Source: Brachypodius melanocephalos
Taxonomy: Eukaryota; Chordata; Aves; Passeriformes; Pycnonotidae
Assembly: GCA_013398615.1 (NCBI GenBank)
Contig: VZSR01000393.1
Location: 3,410,888 to 3,474,887 of the forward strand
DNA: 64,000 bases
Reading direction: 5' to 3'
Part shown: piece by piece, positions 12,677 to 23,784 of the stretch
How positions within the stretch are numbered: the first letter of the stretch is position 1
Layout: every line of letters starts with the position of its first letter
The notes under the pieces: generated by a model
Seen by the model: the letters and a program-made list of their open reading frames with translations, nothing else
Told to the model about the DNA's origin: nothing
Databases searched by the model: none
Program-made: the position numbers and the translations under genes

Positions 12677-15600
12677 ATTTACATATATGGGCTACATGTA
12701 CTGAATATGTAAAACGTATGAATACATATAATACGTAAAACCTATTAGAGACGCCTTTCTAGAAACTCTCTTAAAACGCTGAGATATTTGTGTACTCCAG
12801 TTCTCCCTATTCTCATTTTTGTCTTGGTTTCCGTGGGCTGCTTTTCAATTAATAAACAGGCTTTCAAGGCTGGCGGTAGGTCCTCGATAAGGTGCAAAAA
12901 CCGATGCTAAAACATGCGGCGATAATTGGGTGTCAGTTTAAGGAGATGTTTCCCGTGGAGCAGGTGCCCGTCGTTTGCTGTGACCCCGAGGTTTTTGGTA
13001 ATTCACTGTTAACAGCTTCCCGGGGGGCTCCTCGCTGTTCATTTCACACTCGGACCTTGCGATATTTGCAACAATTCCCCGAGTTCAGGGATGGCCAGGG
13101 GACTTTGGCAGGGACAGCCAAGAGAAATGTTAATCCTGAAAACAGGGCAGGAGCCTGAGCCAGGATTCAGCTGCTGCCAGGCTCCATCAGCACTGCACAG
13201 TGTTGACATGCAAAAAAAAAAAGAATTCTTTCATCTCTCACAGCCCTAAACCAGCTGGGATTTTATTTATTTATTAACGGAGGAATAACAGAATGAAATG
13301 AAGGGAGAGATTGGAAGAAGGCACTGTGCTGGGCCAGTGACACCTCTCTTGAATGGGTGCCTGTGGATGGGTTTTGTTCCTCAGCACGGCTGAAAAACTC
13401 CGTGTTCCCCCAGCAGAACAGAGTGTGCCACTCTCCAGAATCATTTACAGCTCTGCAAACTGGGAAAAGGATCCTGGCATGGAAGCTGAGCTGATTTTAC
13501 GGTCTGGTGCTTGGGTGTGAATGCTCCAGGTGTCTAAAAGTGCTCAGGTGTAAAGTGAGACTCAAATTTTGGGTTCCCAAAACCAGAAGCCAGCCAAGCT
13601 TCAGGAGCTGAGCTCATCTTCAGCTCTGGTGGGAGAGCAGCAAATATTGAGGTTGTGTTATGTAATGAAAGACTGACCTCCACAGGGCAGAAACCAGAGC
13701 TGGCTGCTGTGGATTCCCACCAAGCTGCACAGCAAGGCTCAGGCTTCCAGGGGAGAGCACCAGCACCAAACTTTAGTTTGGTTTTTAGTCTGAAACCCAT
13801 CCTGGGTTTGGGTGCAAACCACTGTTCTCAGCAAATCTCTGCTGTTTGCCTCTCTGAGCGATGCTCATGCTACCAAAAATGAGGGGCAAATTTTCACTGT
13901 CGTGGCTCCTGTGACATCCTGCTTCCAAACAGGAAAACTGTTGGATTGAGGACTTAAAAATACAAGGGAAAAAAAAAAAAAAAGCTAGAAGGTTCCTTCC
14001 GTAGTATTTCCTTGGAAATGTAGCATTCTTCTTTCATTTCGGTTGTGAGAAACGTAGAAAATTCCTTCCTCTGAAAGCCTGGTTTGTACCTGGTGAATGT
14101 CTTCTGACTCACAGGAAATTGGGCAGCTTTTAACAACGGTTTGTGGCACAGCAGCCTCTGGGAAGAACAAACTTCCAGGGATCTCCTAAAGGGAAAAATG
14201 CTTCATGGTGAGGAGCTGAGCAGGCTGAGAATTCCGTCGTCAAATCTGAGGTCATTTCAAATTTATTTGTTTAAAGGAAAGATGCTGAGTGGGTCTGTCC
14301 AGAAACAAAGGCTGTTTTATGGGGTAAGTAGATGAATCTATTATCTTTTACCTTTTATCCAGACTGTGTGAAGACCCACAGGAAAAAAATTCCGATTTCA
14401 GTCCCCTCTATTTCCTTTGAAACTGAACCCAAAAATTAGAACCTTCTCAAAACCCTCAGGTAGAAGGAAATCCATCTGCCAGGCCAATCAAGACGACTGG
14501 GACAGATCCATGCTGCCAACTGTCCCCACTTCCACCTCTTTAAAGGTATAGGAATTGCCCCAATTCCCATATTAATTAGTCTGTACTACAGTTTAATTGC
14601 GTGTTGTTTTCTTTTCCCCAATGAACCGAGGTTTTAATGAGCATTCACTGTTTAATAAGCAATTAAAAATAGCCTATTATTTTGAGTGTGTGTGTGCAAT
14701 AATGAAGCTCATCACCTTAACAGCTTATATTTATATGTACACACATTTTATTACTTTGATTTGAACAATAAATCTAGCACATCTGATTATTCAGCCCTGC
14801 TTTAAATGAGCTATACCTTCACTAAATGCTGGTGTTTAACTGCTCATAATGCCTCTCTCACTTTTTTAGCTTAAGCAGGAAGAAGTGGCAAGAGGACTTT
14901 GCCTAAAATTGAAGAAAGAGCTGAAGAAAACAAGTCTTGGATTGCATCCACTCAAGGCTGGAAGAGATGTGAGTGCTGCACTCGTTTACTTTTGCTTCGG
15001 GTGCTGGGAGCTCATCTACTAAAGAACAAAGAACTTGGTGCCAGAAAAAGGGAATTAGGAGTGTGAGGAAGGGCTGAGCTCCCCAGGTGTGAGTGAAGAC
15101 AGAGAACTGCAATTAAAAGAGGATTTATTATGGAACTGATGAAAGAGAGAGCCCTGCTGGGCCTTCCACAAGGTGCCAACCAGAGCACCAGTGCAGGAGG
15201 GATGGCAGAACATCAATGCACAGAAACCAGGGGTGAGAAATGGGGAAAAGAGGAGCCAAAGGAGGAAAAACCTTCCACAAACAACAGAGCAGCAGTGCAG
15301 GGGTGATGGCAGAACATCAGTGCACAGAAACCAGGGGTGAGAAACGGGGAAGAGTCCAGCCAAAGGAGAAAAACCTTCCACAAACAGCTGCTGTTTAATT
15401 TCTGGGTGTCTGATCACCCTGTCCCAATGCTGACAGCACGGTGTGGGTCTCTGGGAAGGCTTCAGCTCTCTGCCCAGTGCCTGGCAGAGGGTCTGGGGTG
15501 AGGTGTCTGTGGCTCTTTGGCTGTCACATCCCTGTGGCTGCCCTGGCAGGAGGGTGAATCTCCACCTGGCTCCTCTGCCAGGATGGTTTGGGCAGGGCTG

Positions 15601-17699
15601 AGGGTACAGAGGGCTTGCTCAGCATGAAGGATTCCTTTCTAGAGCCATTTCTACTTTGATTTCTCCATGCAGGATCCGAGAGCCAGCCATTTTCACACGG
15701 ATTAATGCAGTTTGTGGCATTGGTACCAATGGCAGAACTTGCCAGGCACTGTGACTCTCCAGCACTGGGGTAGGTCTAACCTGAGGCAGTTAATGGTCAC
15801 AGTTTGTACACGTGAGTTTAATGGCACAAAAAGTCTAAAACTTCCCTTTAGACACTGTCTTGTAACAATGGTTTTTCTAATTACTGTGATATATGGTTTC
15901 TACTGTGCTTTATCCACGGACTCTGTCACATTCTCTGTGATCCTCACATGAATTACACGTCCCTCACGTTGTTCTTTTTCTTTTCTGCAATCAAGGATAT
16001 GAAAGGCTGGGAATCTGTTAATTGGGGCCCCTGTTCTCGGGAGGTTTTGCTGGTTTTGCTCAGTATGAAACATGATGCCAATTAAGTTACCTTGGAGATG
16101 CAGGAAAAAAACCCCCAAAACTAGTGCCTGTGTTAGCTCATGATGACTTCAAACCAAAAGAAATACTTTATAGTTATATAATTATTTTATCACTTGGGGG
16201 AGGGGTCATTCAGCTCTTCGTTTTTTGGGGTTTTAGTGATTCCAGTGGGAAGCAGGTGCATAAATCCCACCAAAGGCTATTTCCCCTGGTGCCAGCCAAG
16301 CCAACACTGCACACTGCAATCCCAATGCGGGTTATAATCACTGGCTTTAATTATATGACACACTTACTTACAGCTGTCCAGCTATGCTTTGCTTCCTGAG
16401 TTTTCAGCATACCTGGCAGCAATCGAGGAGTCTGAACACTTTTCCTTGCTTTGGGCAGCCTGTCTTGGGAAGTGCATCCAGCCACAGAGCTGGGGGTGAT
16501 ATCCCACAGCTGGAGACGGAAGGGCAGGTTGGGAAAGGAGTCAGAGGAGTGAGCTGGGCTGGATTCAGTCTGCAGAAACCACGGGAGCAGCAAAAGGTCA
16601 CAGGCACTGGCAGGAGGATGAGTGGAGTCTGGCCAGAGGTGAGGAGGTTGAGCCTCCCCAAAGCTTTGCAGCAGGAGCAGTGACCTTGGCTTTGTTTCTG
16701 CAGGTGAGAGGGTTGGTCTGAAGGCAGAGGGATTGTTCTGATTTACTGCTGCTGGAGAAAAGCCAGGAGTGTGCTGAGCTGTGCAGAGTGACCGGCTAAG
16801 AGCAGCCTGCAGTCCGGAACGGGAGGTGTGAGATGAGACACGGGGGGGTCAAAAGGGCAGCACAAAACTTCCCCCAGCCAAAAACCACTCAGCATTTCCT
16901 CTCTCTGTTAATGCTCCACTGCTTATGGTTTAGCTTTGTGCTGTTTCAAACCTCCTCTCAAGGTACAAGGCCCAGCTTTGGTGTAGGACAGAGATCTCAG
17001 CTGAGACCAAAGCAGGTTTGCCGTGGCTTTCAGGCGATGAGTGACCTTCTGCCCAATTACACCACAAGCCTCATGTGGGCTCTTTCATCCTCTACTTATT
17101 ATGGACCACATGAAAAAACCCCTTGAGATTCAAAGCCTGATAAAGCATCAGCAACAGGCAGGAGCTGGAGGTGACAGAAAGCTGCTGGGGGCTTGTACTC
17201 AAATGTTTCCTTCAAGTGCTGCCCTCCCTCCCCAGCTTCCTCTGTTCTCACGGGTATTAAAAGGCTATTTTCAGGGATATTCTATCTTTATGTGGCTCTG
17301 TCACTTCAGATAACTTCCTAGAAGATCTAAAACACAACCCTCAGGAATTTCAGAAAGCCAGCAGCCTTTAGCTTTCTGCTGGAATGAGAATTCCCTGGTA
17401 AAGAGGCATTTGCTCAGTTGTTTTCTGGGTTGTTGGTGCAGTTCCTGTGTCTGGCTGCTCTCTTTAAGTTGAGCTGATGGTGGTGGGTGGGGAAGGTGAC
17501 CAGGTGAGGCAGAAAGGAAATGCACAAAAGTCCATGAGAGCTCCTGGTTGTAGCCCAGCCTGGGGATATCTAATTTGGGTTTGGCTCGAGGCAACCTCTT
17601 TAATAGAAACGGGGCTTTGGACAGCAAATTATTGTTGCTACCTGCATATTCAGCTGCTGCTTGCTTGTGTGCTCAAATATTTTTCTTGTGTGGTCAAAC
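12677..17699. other. Apparently intergenic sequence
   Basis: Apart from the 104-bp tandem duplication at 15189-15390, I recognise neither genes nor transposons here. Specifically, I looked for exons of HSBP1, which lies downstream of CDH13 in mammals, and saw none. Confidence 0.4.
15189..15390 (+). repeat. Tandem duplication, two units of about 104 bp
   Basis: The first unit starts CAGTGCAGGAGGGATGGCAG at 15189 and the second starts CAGTGCAGGGGTGATGGCAG at 15293. Both run through ACAGAAACCAGGGGTGAGAA and end CCTTCCACAAACA. The copies differ by scattered substitutions and small indels, so the duplication is not very recent. Confidence 0.92.
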
Positions 17700-17837
17700 C
17701 ATCCCTGGAGTGCCCCAGGCCAGGCTGGATGGAGCCCTGAGCAACCTGGTCTGGTGGAAGGTGACCCTGACCTTTAGATCATTCAAAAGATGATTTTTAA
17801 GGTCCCTCCCAACCCAAACCATTCTCTGTGATTCTAT
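17700..17837 (+). mobile_element. CR1 LINE 3' end
   Basis: The segment starts CATCCCTGGAG and continues GGCCAGGCTGGATGGAGCCC, CAACCTGGTCTGGTGGAAGG, then TCCCTCCCAACCCAAACCAT and TCTGTGATTCTAT. This is the standard CR1 tail of birds, 5'-truncated as usual. It lies on the opposite strand to CDH13, just past its putative 3' end. Confidence 0.92.
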
Positions 17838-18045
17838 TTGCTGATTCTCATTCTCAATCCACATCATGGTGAGGTGAAGGCTGCAATTTATCTCCTTCCC
17901 TAAGAACATCCTGGGTTTTCTGACGTTCAGCACAGGTTGCTCCATCCCTGTGCCAGTCTGGAGGTCACTTGGTGGCCTCATTTTGTGGCCCTCCATCCCT
18001 GCAGCGAGGTCTACGTGCAGACAGAAGGTAAAAGCCCATACATCC

Positions 18046-18051
18046 TTTATT
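18046..18051 (-). promoter_or_regulatory. Candidate distal polyadenylation signal (AATAAA)
   Basis: The minus strand reads CTCAAATAAAGGATGTATGG here: a canonical hexamer with a TG-rich stretch just after it. It follows a stretch of AT-rich, apparently unique sequence containing a second hexamer at about 18106-18111. This would end a 3' UTR of about 5.4 kb, which would be long for this gene. Confidence 0.4.
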
Positions 18052-18910
18052 TGAGCATTTCACAAATAAATTACAAGTTTCTTTGCAACCACGTCATAAA
18101 TCAAAACGTTTATTTACACCTCAGAAACAGCAAGCGATTCAGCAACTAGGGCCCAAAGGAATGACTGACTGGAAAAGTAGCTGGATTAAGCGGCTTGAAA
18201 ATCAAACAAAATATTTTCCTCCTTGCTTGGACTATAAAAAAAAGAAAAACAATTTAAAAAATTGATGGTAATTGAAAGGGACAGAGGTTGTTGTGGGGTA
18301 GACGTGGTTTCACAGGAGGGTTCTGGCCGAAAGGGCAGTAACAACACAACTCGTTTGTGCCGAGTTCCCCATCCCAGGCCCCCAGACTTGGATTTATTCC
18401 TCAGCCCCATCCCAGGCAGGGGGTGTGTGCACATCCAAACACCCAGCCTGGCTCTGGGTTACATTCATTGCACCCCAAATTACAGAGTGCAGCCACTTGC
18501 TGAGGCAGAGCAGGAGTGTAATGTTGGAGGCTGGATGAAACTTCCCCAGACAGCTGTCCCACTGAAAGCTCAGGAATGAGGAATTCTGGCTCTAAACCCT
18601 TCCCTTTCCACTTCTGGTGACCTGCTGATCCACAGACAACTGAAAATGAGTCAGTAAACGATGATGCATATCTTCAAATGATACAATTCTGGTACGAGGG
18701 GACAGCTCAAGGTAGCAGAAATACAACAGGGGAGTTGAGATAAGCCTGGGGTTTACTGTGTGGGCTTTTTGCCTTTTTAATTTGCTTTAAATCAGGCTGA
18801 TTCAGTGCATGTAGCCCATGCTGTCCCTCATCTCATGAATTCACCCCTAACTGAGGGAATCAAACTGCTTATTCCAAGCTCCCTTGTTGTAACCATCTCC
18901 TTCCACCTGC

Positions 18911-18970
18911 ATATATATTATATATATATTTATATGTGTATATCTCTATATATCTACATATATACACACA
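18911..18970. repeat. AT/GT-rich dinucleotide microsatellite
   Basis: An imperfect TA array with TATATG and TATCTA interruptions, within the putative CDH13 3' UTR. Confidence 0.9.
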
Positions 18971-19349
18971 TAGCAGTTGTGCAACTAGAAACTTTCCACT
19001 GAGAGTGGGGGAGTGCACCCATCCCACTGGGACAATCCCACAGCAGCTCGTGTGTCCTGGTGTGAGGCAGGAGAGCAGGGCACTCAGGGGGTTGTGTGCT
19101 TTGTGTGGGAAAGACTCAGCTCTGTCTGCTTTAAAGAGTTATAATGATAATTACTAATCTGCACTGCACGTTACTTCTAAAGATTAGAGAGCATGGAGTT
19201 AACTGGAAGGAAATAATTGTGATTTTATTTTTGTTTGTGTTAGCATTGGACTGGATCTCTCAGACAACAGAGTTTCTAGAGATGCAATAAAGGCAAGGCA
19301 GGAGCAGAGTTTTGCTTTAGACTTGGTGTTCTCAAGCCAATGTGACTTT

Positions 19350-19377
19350 AATATATATATATATATATATATATATT
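19350..19377. repeat. AT dinucleotide microsatellite
   Basis: A nearly perfect AT array of about 13 units, within the putative CDH13 3' UTR. Confidence 0.95.
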
Positions 19378-21308
19378 TAAAATTAAATAAGACATTTTTA
19401 AAACTATTCTGAAAGAAACTTAGCTTTTAAACCAAGTGGTGTAAAATTATTTGTGTACAGAATTCTGCTCCAAGTGAATTAGTAACATTTGAGAAGAAAA
19501 TTGGCAGCTTTCTCAGTATTTCAGACTGGAGGCCTTTGCAAAGACAAAGGTTGTCAATATAATAATGTCTTTTTGTAGTGATAAGGCATTTAAGACAGGG
19601 CCCTACAAACTACCTGTAAGTCCATAATTTCATAAATGGGGTTTGTATTATAGTGATCCAAAAAACAACTGTGTAAGGGAACAGGAAAAATTATTTGACC
19701 CCATCCATTTCAAAATAAAGGTTAAACCAAATTATCCTGGGAGCCTTAGAGACACCTCCAGAGGGGCAGTGAAGGGCACAGGTCACCTGTGGGTGGCTGG
19801 ATGTCACAAACCCCAGGCTTGTGACGACGTGTGAGCACTCAGCAATCCTGTGGCAAATAGTGCAGCTTTACTGCTCACAGCCAGCCAGCAGAAAGCAATG
19901 TGTGGGGAGGCAAAATTTCACCTAAATGTGATTCAACTGAATCTCAGTTGTGGTGATGGAGCTGCTCTTTGATTTCCAGCATGATGAGAAGGGGGCTCAG
20001 GGAGTTTCTTACCAGTGTTCCACCCTCACCCAATTTTCTGCACACCCAGCAGGAAATTCAGCTCGTTTCCCCTCTTTTTTTTTTTTTTTTTTTTACTCTT
20101 CAAGCCTACAGCTACTGAACAAAGTGGACATTAATAAATGCACACAGGCATATTGGAAAAGCACACATGAGGAGCACAGAGCAGGGTTCAATAGCAAGCA
20201 CACCAAAAATGAGACCTTTCTCTAGCCAATAAACGCCCTCTCACTGATTGTTATTCCAAATTTTTGTTTCAACAGCACATAGCCTTTTCGAGTGAAATGA
20301 CTTTTACAAGTAAAAAGTTTTGTGCATGTTCAAGTTCAACAAGTTCACTGCCTTTCCGACTCTAGACAGCATTTATAGATGTTTGTAGATACAAACACAG
20401 ACTGAAATAAATGTTGGTGGGACTAAAATAGCTGGGTAGGAATAAGGGGTGTGTTATAAAAACAGCAAACTTGGCTGAACGAATGTTAAACATCATCAAC
20501 CATTAGAAAACAATACAATCAATTTTGTAAATTTGCTGCTTTTTCATCCCATTGTAGAAAAATGGATAAATCATTGTTGCTCCTTTGTTTCAGGAAATGG
20601 ACATTGGGGTTTTTTTTGAGCCAGAGGTGACACCCTTCGTTCAGGTAGGAAAACTCAGATTCTGCTGTGGTTCCTCACTTGTGTCACACCACGGACCTGC
20701 CAGTCTGTGTTAAATGGGCAGAAACATTAACATGGCAGCTCCATCTTCTCCTTGGGTACACTTGGGAAAGGCTGGGAGCCTCTAATGTGGGAGCAGAAAT
20801 AAAGGGAAAATGGGAATGGAGGCTTGGATGCACCTCGGGTCAGACTCTGACCTCTCTGCTCATCAAAATTTTGCCGTGGATCCAAGAGGAAAGATTTTAT
20901 CCTTGGGCACAGGGTGGTAGGAAGAGTCTTCTCCTTGTTAGTGTAGCTCCAGGCAGAAGTTTTCTCTTTCTTCCTCATTTTGGCTGCCCTTGGAATGATT
21001 CACCAAATGCTCTGGGAGCCTTGGTTTAAAGCAGGGAAGGGCAGATTTTTTTGGCATTTGACAGAAATGACACCAAAGTCAAGGCAGGGTCTTTCCAGAG
21101 GTGGGTTTGGCCGGGTGGAGAGAGGAAAAAAACAAGTAGAAAAGAGTATTTGTGGGGGAGGGTAATATAATTTCTTTTATTCAAGATAGAGGTTGTAGCA
21201 CAGGGTGCAGAATATCTTTGGGTGCATTCATTGAACATACACGTTGGAGCTCCAGAGGTGCCATACAGTGGTTAAATCGTTCCTTTTGGAAAAAAAAATT
21301 GCTTGAAA

Positions 21309-21338
21309 ATAATATATATATATATGTATATATATATT
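21309..21338. repeat. AT dinucleotide microsatellite
   Basis: An AT array with one G interruption, within the putative CDH13 3' UTR. Confidence 0.95.
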
Positions 21339-22059
21339 TTAATAAAAAAGAAGTGATTGTTGATGGCAAAGCAGCAGTTTGGGGTCAACACAAGGCCTGG
21401 GCAGGGAGAGAGGACAAGAAGCGTGCCCATGTTAATGTTTGGGGTCAGGCACTTCCCTGCTGGGATGCCTGAAGCTGCCAAAGCCACTCCTGGTGTCCTT
21501 GACCAGCTCCTAGGGACCCTGAAGTGCCACTTTGGTGACACAGAGGCTCCTGCAGGGCCCAGGGGGAGATTTCACTTGGTCAGGACTGCAGGAGTTAAGC
21601 TGGAAGAGAAAAACTGGTCTGAAGGCAGCTCACATCTTATCAGGAAATCTACAACGTTAGGAAAGCTCACAACACAACCTCATTTCTCCTCTGTTGCTGT
21701 TGTTATTATTCCTTTTGATTAAAAAAAAAAAAGGAAGAAGGAAAAAAAAAACCCCTGTTTCATATTTGGTACAATACAGGAAGTTGGAGAAAAGCTATTG
21801 TACAGCAAATTTTAACCACCAACACACATTTAATATCTACTGTAGCATTATGGGAAACTAAATATATGCCTGGACTTATTTTTAATGTTTCCAAAACCCT
21901 TTACTATTGCAACATATACGTGGTGTGGAGGATATGCTCAGAATCTCACTGTAGTAAGGAGTGTGACCCATAAGTACTGTAAAAATGCTAACTAAAGAAT
22001 GCAACTGCAGAGTTCTATTGCATAAGGAAGCTTTCTTGTTTAAACTTTAAATAAGCAAG

Positions 22060-22065
22060 TTTATT
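22060..22065 (-). promoter_or_regulatory. Candidate proximal polyadenylation signals (AATAAA)
   Basis: Two canonical hexamers lie 137 bases apart on the minus strand, at 22197-22202 and 22060-22065, about 1.2-1.35 kb after the CDH13 stop. Use of either would give a 3' UTR near the size I associate with the usual CDH13 messenger. The choice between them cannot be made from sequence alone. Confidence 0.35.
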
Positions 22066-22431
22066 AAAATATTCTAAGACACTTACCTTACCCTAGTTAC
22101 TGGCAAGCTCTAATAAAAGCCACAGTCTGTCACTAGTATACTTCTTTGTGTTAATTTTATAAAAATTTGGTGTGAGCTCTGATGGATCATTTACAGTTTA
22201 TTAACAAGATGATCATCTTCGTACAGTTAGAAGGATTTTTTTTCTTTCTTTTTTTTTTTTTGACCTTACATGCTCACAGAATAAAAAAAGGATCCATATT
22301 CATAGAGAACAAACACCCTTTTTTTTTTTCCCCCATGTCTGCAAACATGGTAAGTGGTGTGGTAAGTTTACACACACAAAGAAATGCTCTCGTTACTCTT
22401 AACTGGAAACTGTGTGTACGTGTGTATGTAT

Positions 22432-22456
22432 GTATATATATATATATATATATATA
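22432..22456. repeat. GT/AT dinucleotide microsatellite
   Basis: A TGTATG-rich lead passes into a pure TA array, within the putative CDH13 3' UTR. Confidence 0.93.
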
Positions 22457-22927
22457 CCCAAAAGGATGGGGTTTTGTGTTTTTGAGGGGGTTTATAGGAC
22501 AGGACACCTGTGCTGCTCCTGGCACAGAGGCTGACACACAGATCAGTGCTCTGCCAAACACTGAGCACTGTTGGGACTCATGATAAAAACATTTTGTCCC
22601 CTGCCCCAGCCGCTATTTCAGCCCTTTAGCCCCTCGAATCAGGCTGAGCTGAGCACGGGTCACACTTGGCTGCTCCTCCTGCATCCTCAGCTCCCTCTGG
22701 GTCAGGAACAAGCCCCTGGGACTGACATTTCTTGTTTGCTGCACCTGAGGAACGAGAAGGGCCATGGCAGAGCCCGGGTGGCCACGCTCTGCCCAGCAAA
22801 CACAGCAGGTTTAGCCATGCTGGAGCAGCTACAGTTCATCTGTGGCCGTGTTGTTCTGCTACCTCTCCCTCCTCACGCTCCAGATGAACCTTTTACAAAA
22901 GCTAAACCTGTGGTATAACTCTTCTCT

Positions 22928-22974
22928 CTATATAAATATATATATATACATACACTCATACATATACAAATACT
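22928..22974. repeat. AT-rich dinucleotide microsatellite
   Basis: A TATATA core followed by ACATAC-type units, 0.4-0.5 kb after the CDH13 stop. Confidence 0.85.
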
Positions 22975-23352
22975 AACCCACGGACAAAATATTTTCTGAA
23001 CAGTTGAATAGCAACAAGTCAACAGATAGAAAAAAACGGAGTCAATCTGGTTTTTGTTTTGTTGTTGGTTTTCTTTTTTTTTTTTTTTTTTTTTTTTTCT
23101 GCTCCCCATAGGTCGGGTTTGGACGTCATGGTCTTTTGACATTCGGAGAAAATTTTTGAGTAAACCTTGCGTCCTGCAGGAGGAACCCAGGGCCAAAGGG
23201 CAGAGGGGTGGAGGCTGTCGAACACCAAGGTACAGTCGGACAGATTTGAGTGAGATTGCAAAACTAAACCGGAGCAACCGAGGCCGAGGAGTGAAGAGCA
23301 GCAATTGCAAACTGCAATCTTCGGAGCTGACGGGTGTTTTTTCCTTCTTCTC

Positions 23353-23366
23353 GTTGCTGTGGCAAC
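23353..23366 (-). promoter_or_regulatory. RFX-type X-box palindrome in terminal exon
   Basis: The minus strand reads GTTGCCACAGCAAC, two near-perfect GTTGCC half sites around a 2-base spacer. It lies about 32 bases after the CDH13 stop codon. At RNA level the same symmetry could form a short hairpin. Function is inferred only from the motif. Confidence 0.4.
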
Positions 23367-23397
23367 TCTGTAGGACAGCTTCAGATGGCAGGAATTC

Positions 23398-23405
23398 TTA
23401 CAGAC
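23398..23405 (-). CDS. CDH13: CDH13 terminal coding exon, 8 bases plus 3' UTR
   Basis: On the minus strand a pyrimidine-rich acceptor reads CGTCCTTTAG and is followed directly by GT CTG TAA. Joined to the T that ends the previous exon, this gives TGT CTG TAA, that is Cys-Leu-stop. The protein would then finish LLSLLSLFCL, close to the human ending in ...ACL as I recall it. A branch-point-like TACTCAC lies about 25 bases upstream of the acceptor. A match to AG-GT-Leu-stop this short could occur by chance about once in this much sequence, so the assignment rests on three things together: the acceptor quality, the Cys-Leu ending, and the unique, UTR-like sequence that follows. An RNA read across the junction would settle it. 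Confidence 0.78.
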
Positions 23406-23662
23406 CTAAAGGACGAGATGGGGGTGAGTACTGCTATGCCAATCACAGGATCTTTTAAACTGCCTGGTTTGGGGTTTTTTTTTGTTTTTGGTTGGATTTT
23501 TTGTTGTGTTTTTTTTTTTCTTTTTTTTTTTTTTGGTGGTTAAGCACATGAACATTGCCAGTAATTAAATATCACTTATCTGGGTCCAGGAGCAATTATT
23601 TGTGAATGCAGGAATCTCCAAAGGGAAACCCCATAATGTCATGTTGGGCAGTCAGAGACCTT

Positions 23663-23784
23663 TGTGGTGAGAGGATAAATCCCGAGCCGGGATTTCCCTT
23701 GGAATGTGGTGAGAGGATAAATCCCGAGCCAGGATTCACCTTGGAATGTGATGAGAGAATAAATTCTGGTTTTCCCCCTTGGAC
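23663..23784 (+). repeat. 42-bp tandem repeat, about 2.9 units
   Basis: Units start TGTGGTGAGAGGATAAATCC at 23663, at 23705, and (diverged, TGTGATGAGAGAATAAAT) at 23747. The period is exactly 42, a multiple of three, so the open frame across it looks like a repeated 14-residue peptide. That frame is a by-product. The repeat lies in the last CDH13 intron, about 260 bases upstream of the terminal acceptor. Confidence 0.95.

Larger units (their letters stand above)
18025..23397 (-). other. CDH13: Probable CDH13 3' UTR (long form)
   Basis: Downstream of the stop the minus strand is mostly single-copy, AU-rich and free of long reading frames, with scattered polyadenylation hexamers. The block 21750-22220 and the block 20100-20460 look like typical 3' UTR, with many short AT-rich motifs and no recognisable transposon. 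Candidate AATAAA signals on the minus strand lie at 22197-22202, 22060-22065 and 18046-18051. The last has the best surroundings. The lower limit is my inference from that signal; a shorter UTR ending near 22 kb is equally possible. Several AT dinucleotide tracts (near 18.94, 19.36, 21.32, 22.44 and 22.94 kb) fall inside. Confidence 0.45.

Noticed and set aside
1..18000. HSBP1, the gene expected downstream of CDH13 in mammals
   Set aside because: None of its coiled-coil exons was recognisable on either strand. It may lie beyond the window edge or in a form I cannot see.
23334..23543. Plus-strand exon ending at a GTGAGT near 23431
   Set aside because: The frame looks peptide-like (MAGILTDLKDEMG) next to a donor-like site, but it overlaps the CDH13 terminal exon antisense and runs into a T-rich tract. 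No partner exon was seen.
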